A stretch of DNA of 64,000 nucleotides from Hydractinia symbiolongicarpus (lineage: Eukaryota; Cnidaria; Hydrozoa; Anthoathecata; Hydractiniidae), in assembly GCF_029227915.1 (NCBI RefSeq), contig NC_079881.1, positions 24,839,501 through 24,903,500 on the forward strand, given 5' to 3'. The position numbers and the translations under genes are program-made. Of this stretch, positions 63,901 to 64,000 are shown one piece after another. The notes below the pieces were generated by a model. It had not been told where the DNA came from, searched no databases, and saw nothing but the letters and a program-made list of their open reading frames with translations. Numbering within the stretch: the stretch's first letter is position 1; each line of letters opens with the position of its first letter.

Positions 63901-64000
63901 GACGCTGAATAAAAGAAGTTTAATCGCCGGCAAACGAAATCCCGCGATTTTCCGTATATCCTGGAATCGGCCCGTATAGTCGAATGTATACAAAGAAAGT
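61000..64000 (+). repeat. 8-mer repeat at the right edge, array continues
   Basis: The rare tttttacattg variant at 61401 and 63023 and its neighbours (cgccatttcccg, aaatccgcg, taaaaagag) repeat with an offset of 1622 bp. Matching ends near 62003/63625. An E-D pair from the nonamer family lies at about 62.6-62.9 kb. The last full units are C-like (63657) and a unit mixing I/E front and F rear (63860), cut by the window end. A ten-T run occurs at 60998-61007. No gene is present. Confidence 0.75.

Larger units (their letters stand above)
1..64000 (+). repeat. Tandem satellite array, ~203-bp monomer, fills the window
   Basis: Every stretch of the window is a copy of the same unit in the same orientation. 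The anchor motif gcat(g/a)agacttgta recurs at 28, 230, 433, 636, 838, 1041, 1243 and so on to 63860, almost always 202-203 bp apart; the exceptions are small indels and one 35-bp register slip near 24196. That gives about 315 units. Units differ by scattered substitutions and one-base changes in T or A runs, and the variants are shared in blocks, so higher-order repeats are layered on the basic period. No interrupting gene, transposon or unique spacer was seen, and both ends stop inside a unit. Such arrays are typical of eukaryotic heterochromatin; the species and chromosomal site are not readable from the sequence. The monomer length is not a multiple of three and each unit carries stops in all frames, so the array does not encode a repeat protein. 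Confidence 0.98.

Noticed and set aside
1-64000. CRISPR array
   Set aside because: The unit is about 203 bp with no unique spacers between conserved short repeats, and no cas-like genes are present.
1-64000. Ribosomal spacer repeats, telomere repeats or tRNA/5S-derived tandem repeats
   Set aside because: No rRNA-like segment, no short telomeric motif, and no Pol III A/B box pair. The gtcgaatg string is only a partial B-box resemblance.
1-64000. Transposon or MITE inserted in the array
   Set aside because: The 202-203 bp spacing continues through the window with only small indels and the single 35-bp slip at 24196. I saw no target-site duplication or non-satellite insert.

Overview
The whole window is one head-to-tail tandem satellite array. 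A unit of about 203 bp repeats without interruption from base 1 to base 64000. Anchoring each unit on the motif gcat(g/a)agacttgta puts the first anchor at 28 and the last at 63860. The spacing is almost always 202-203 bp, which gives roughly 315 copies (inferred from spacing, not counted one by one). Both window edges cut inside a unit, so the array continues on both sides. I see no gene, RNA gene, transposon, CRISPR array or other unique sequence. The short open frames are by-products of the repeat. A fixed 203-bp unit in a >64-kb array with nested higher-order repeats points to eukaryotic constitutive heterochromatin: centromeric, pericentromeric, subtelomeric or sex-chromosome satellite. 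I do not recognise the monomer and cannot name the organism. CpG is not depleted (13 CpG in one 202-bp unit, about 7.7 expected), which argues mildly against long-term heavy CpG methylation.

Monomers fall into variant classes that I lettered from shared diagnostic bases. A: gttattgatgag, ccctggctt and a run of eight A. B: aaaattgattt, atcggcggc, ggcccgcatag. C: caccagtaag, cagaaatg, ggctaacg. F: gcgaattcccg, cctggaatcgg (F' has gttctcaaa and gaagttt). G: cataagac, aaaacgattt, cgcaattt. E: gtttttaaaaatg, cattcttgatg, cacggcctc. D: gacgcacaataaaagg, gtattcaaag. H: aatctccggc, ggacccggccc, gtacgcaggg. I: ttatattttcacc, cttgtacttttc. J: ttttttatgag, aaaccctcg. K: ctggaacgcatgag, cggccttgaccc. L/M: ggcaaacaaaaaccc. 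Left of 17.2 kb the ground plan is a nonamer, A-B-C-F-G-E-D-H-I (about 1825 bp), seen whole and twice in tandem at 9758-13407. Elsewhere it is expanded, shortened or spliced.

Layout: 1-3.27 kb, A-B-C trimers and scrambled nonamer; 3.27-9.76 kb, 13-mer and 15-mer duplications (offset 3041 bp); 9.76-13.4 kb, two canonical nonamers; 13.4-17.26 kb, nonamer with hybrid units; 17.26-20.5 kb, a different 8-mer (J-K-L-M-H'-I''-F'-G') twice; 21.1-26.3 kb, a displaced copy of 10.8-17.0 kb with 204-bp and 847-bp losses; 27.07-29.1 kb, a 5-mer twice; 28.86-34.08 kb, a 6-mer twice that becomes a 7-mer twice; 35-38.6 kb, 7-mer periodicity; 38.64-45.53 kb, a 3446-bp 17-mer duplicated in tandem at near identity; 45.5-47.2 kb, a partial third copy; 47.2-51.3 kb, material like 27-34 kb plus a 4-mer pair; 51.5-56.4 kb, a 12-mer twice; 56.4-64 kb, 6-, 8- and 18-mer spacings, including a 1.2-kb block matching 35.0-36.2 kb at 26364 bp distance.

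The biology here is array evolution. Blocks of many sizes, nearly all whole multiples of one monomer, were duplicated or deleted in register, leaving hybrid monomers at the junctions. One junction, at 24196/24197, is out of register and looks like end-joining. Whether the array has a centromeric or other role cannot be read from the DNA alone. All class assignments and offsets come from reading by eye, and block edges carry tens of bases of uncertainty.
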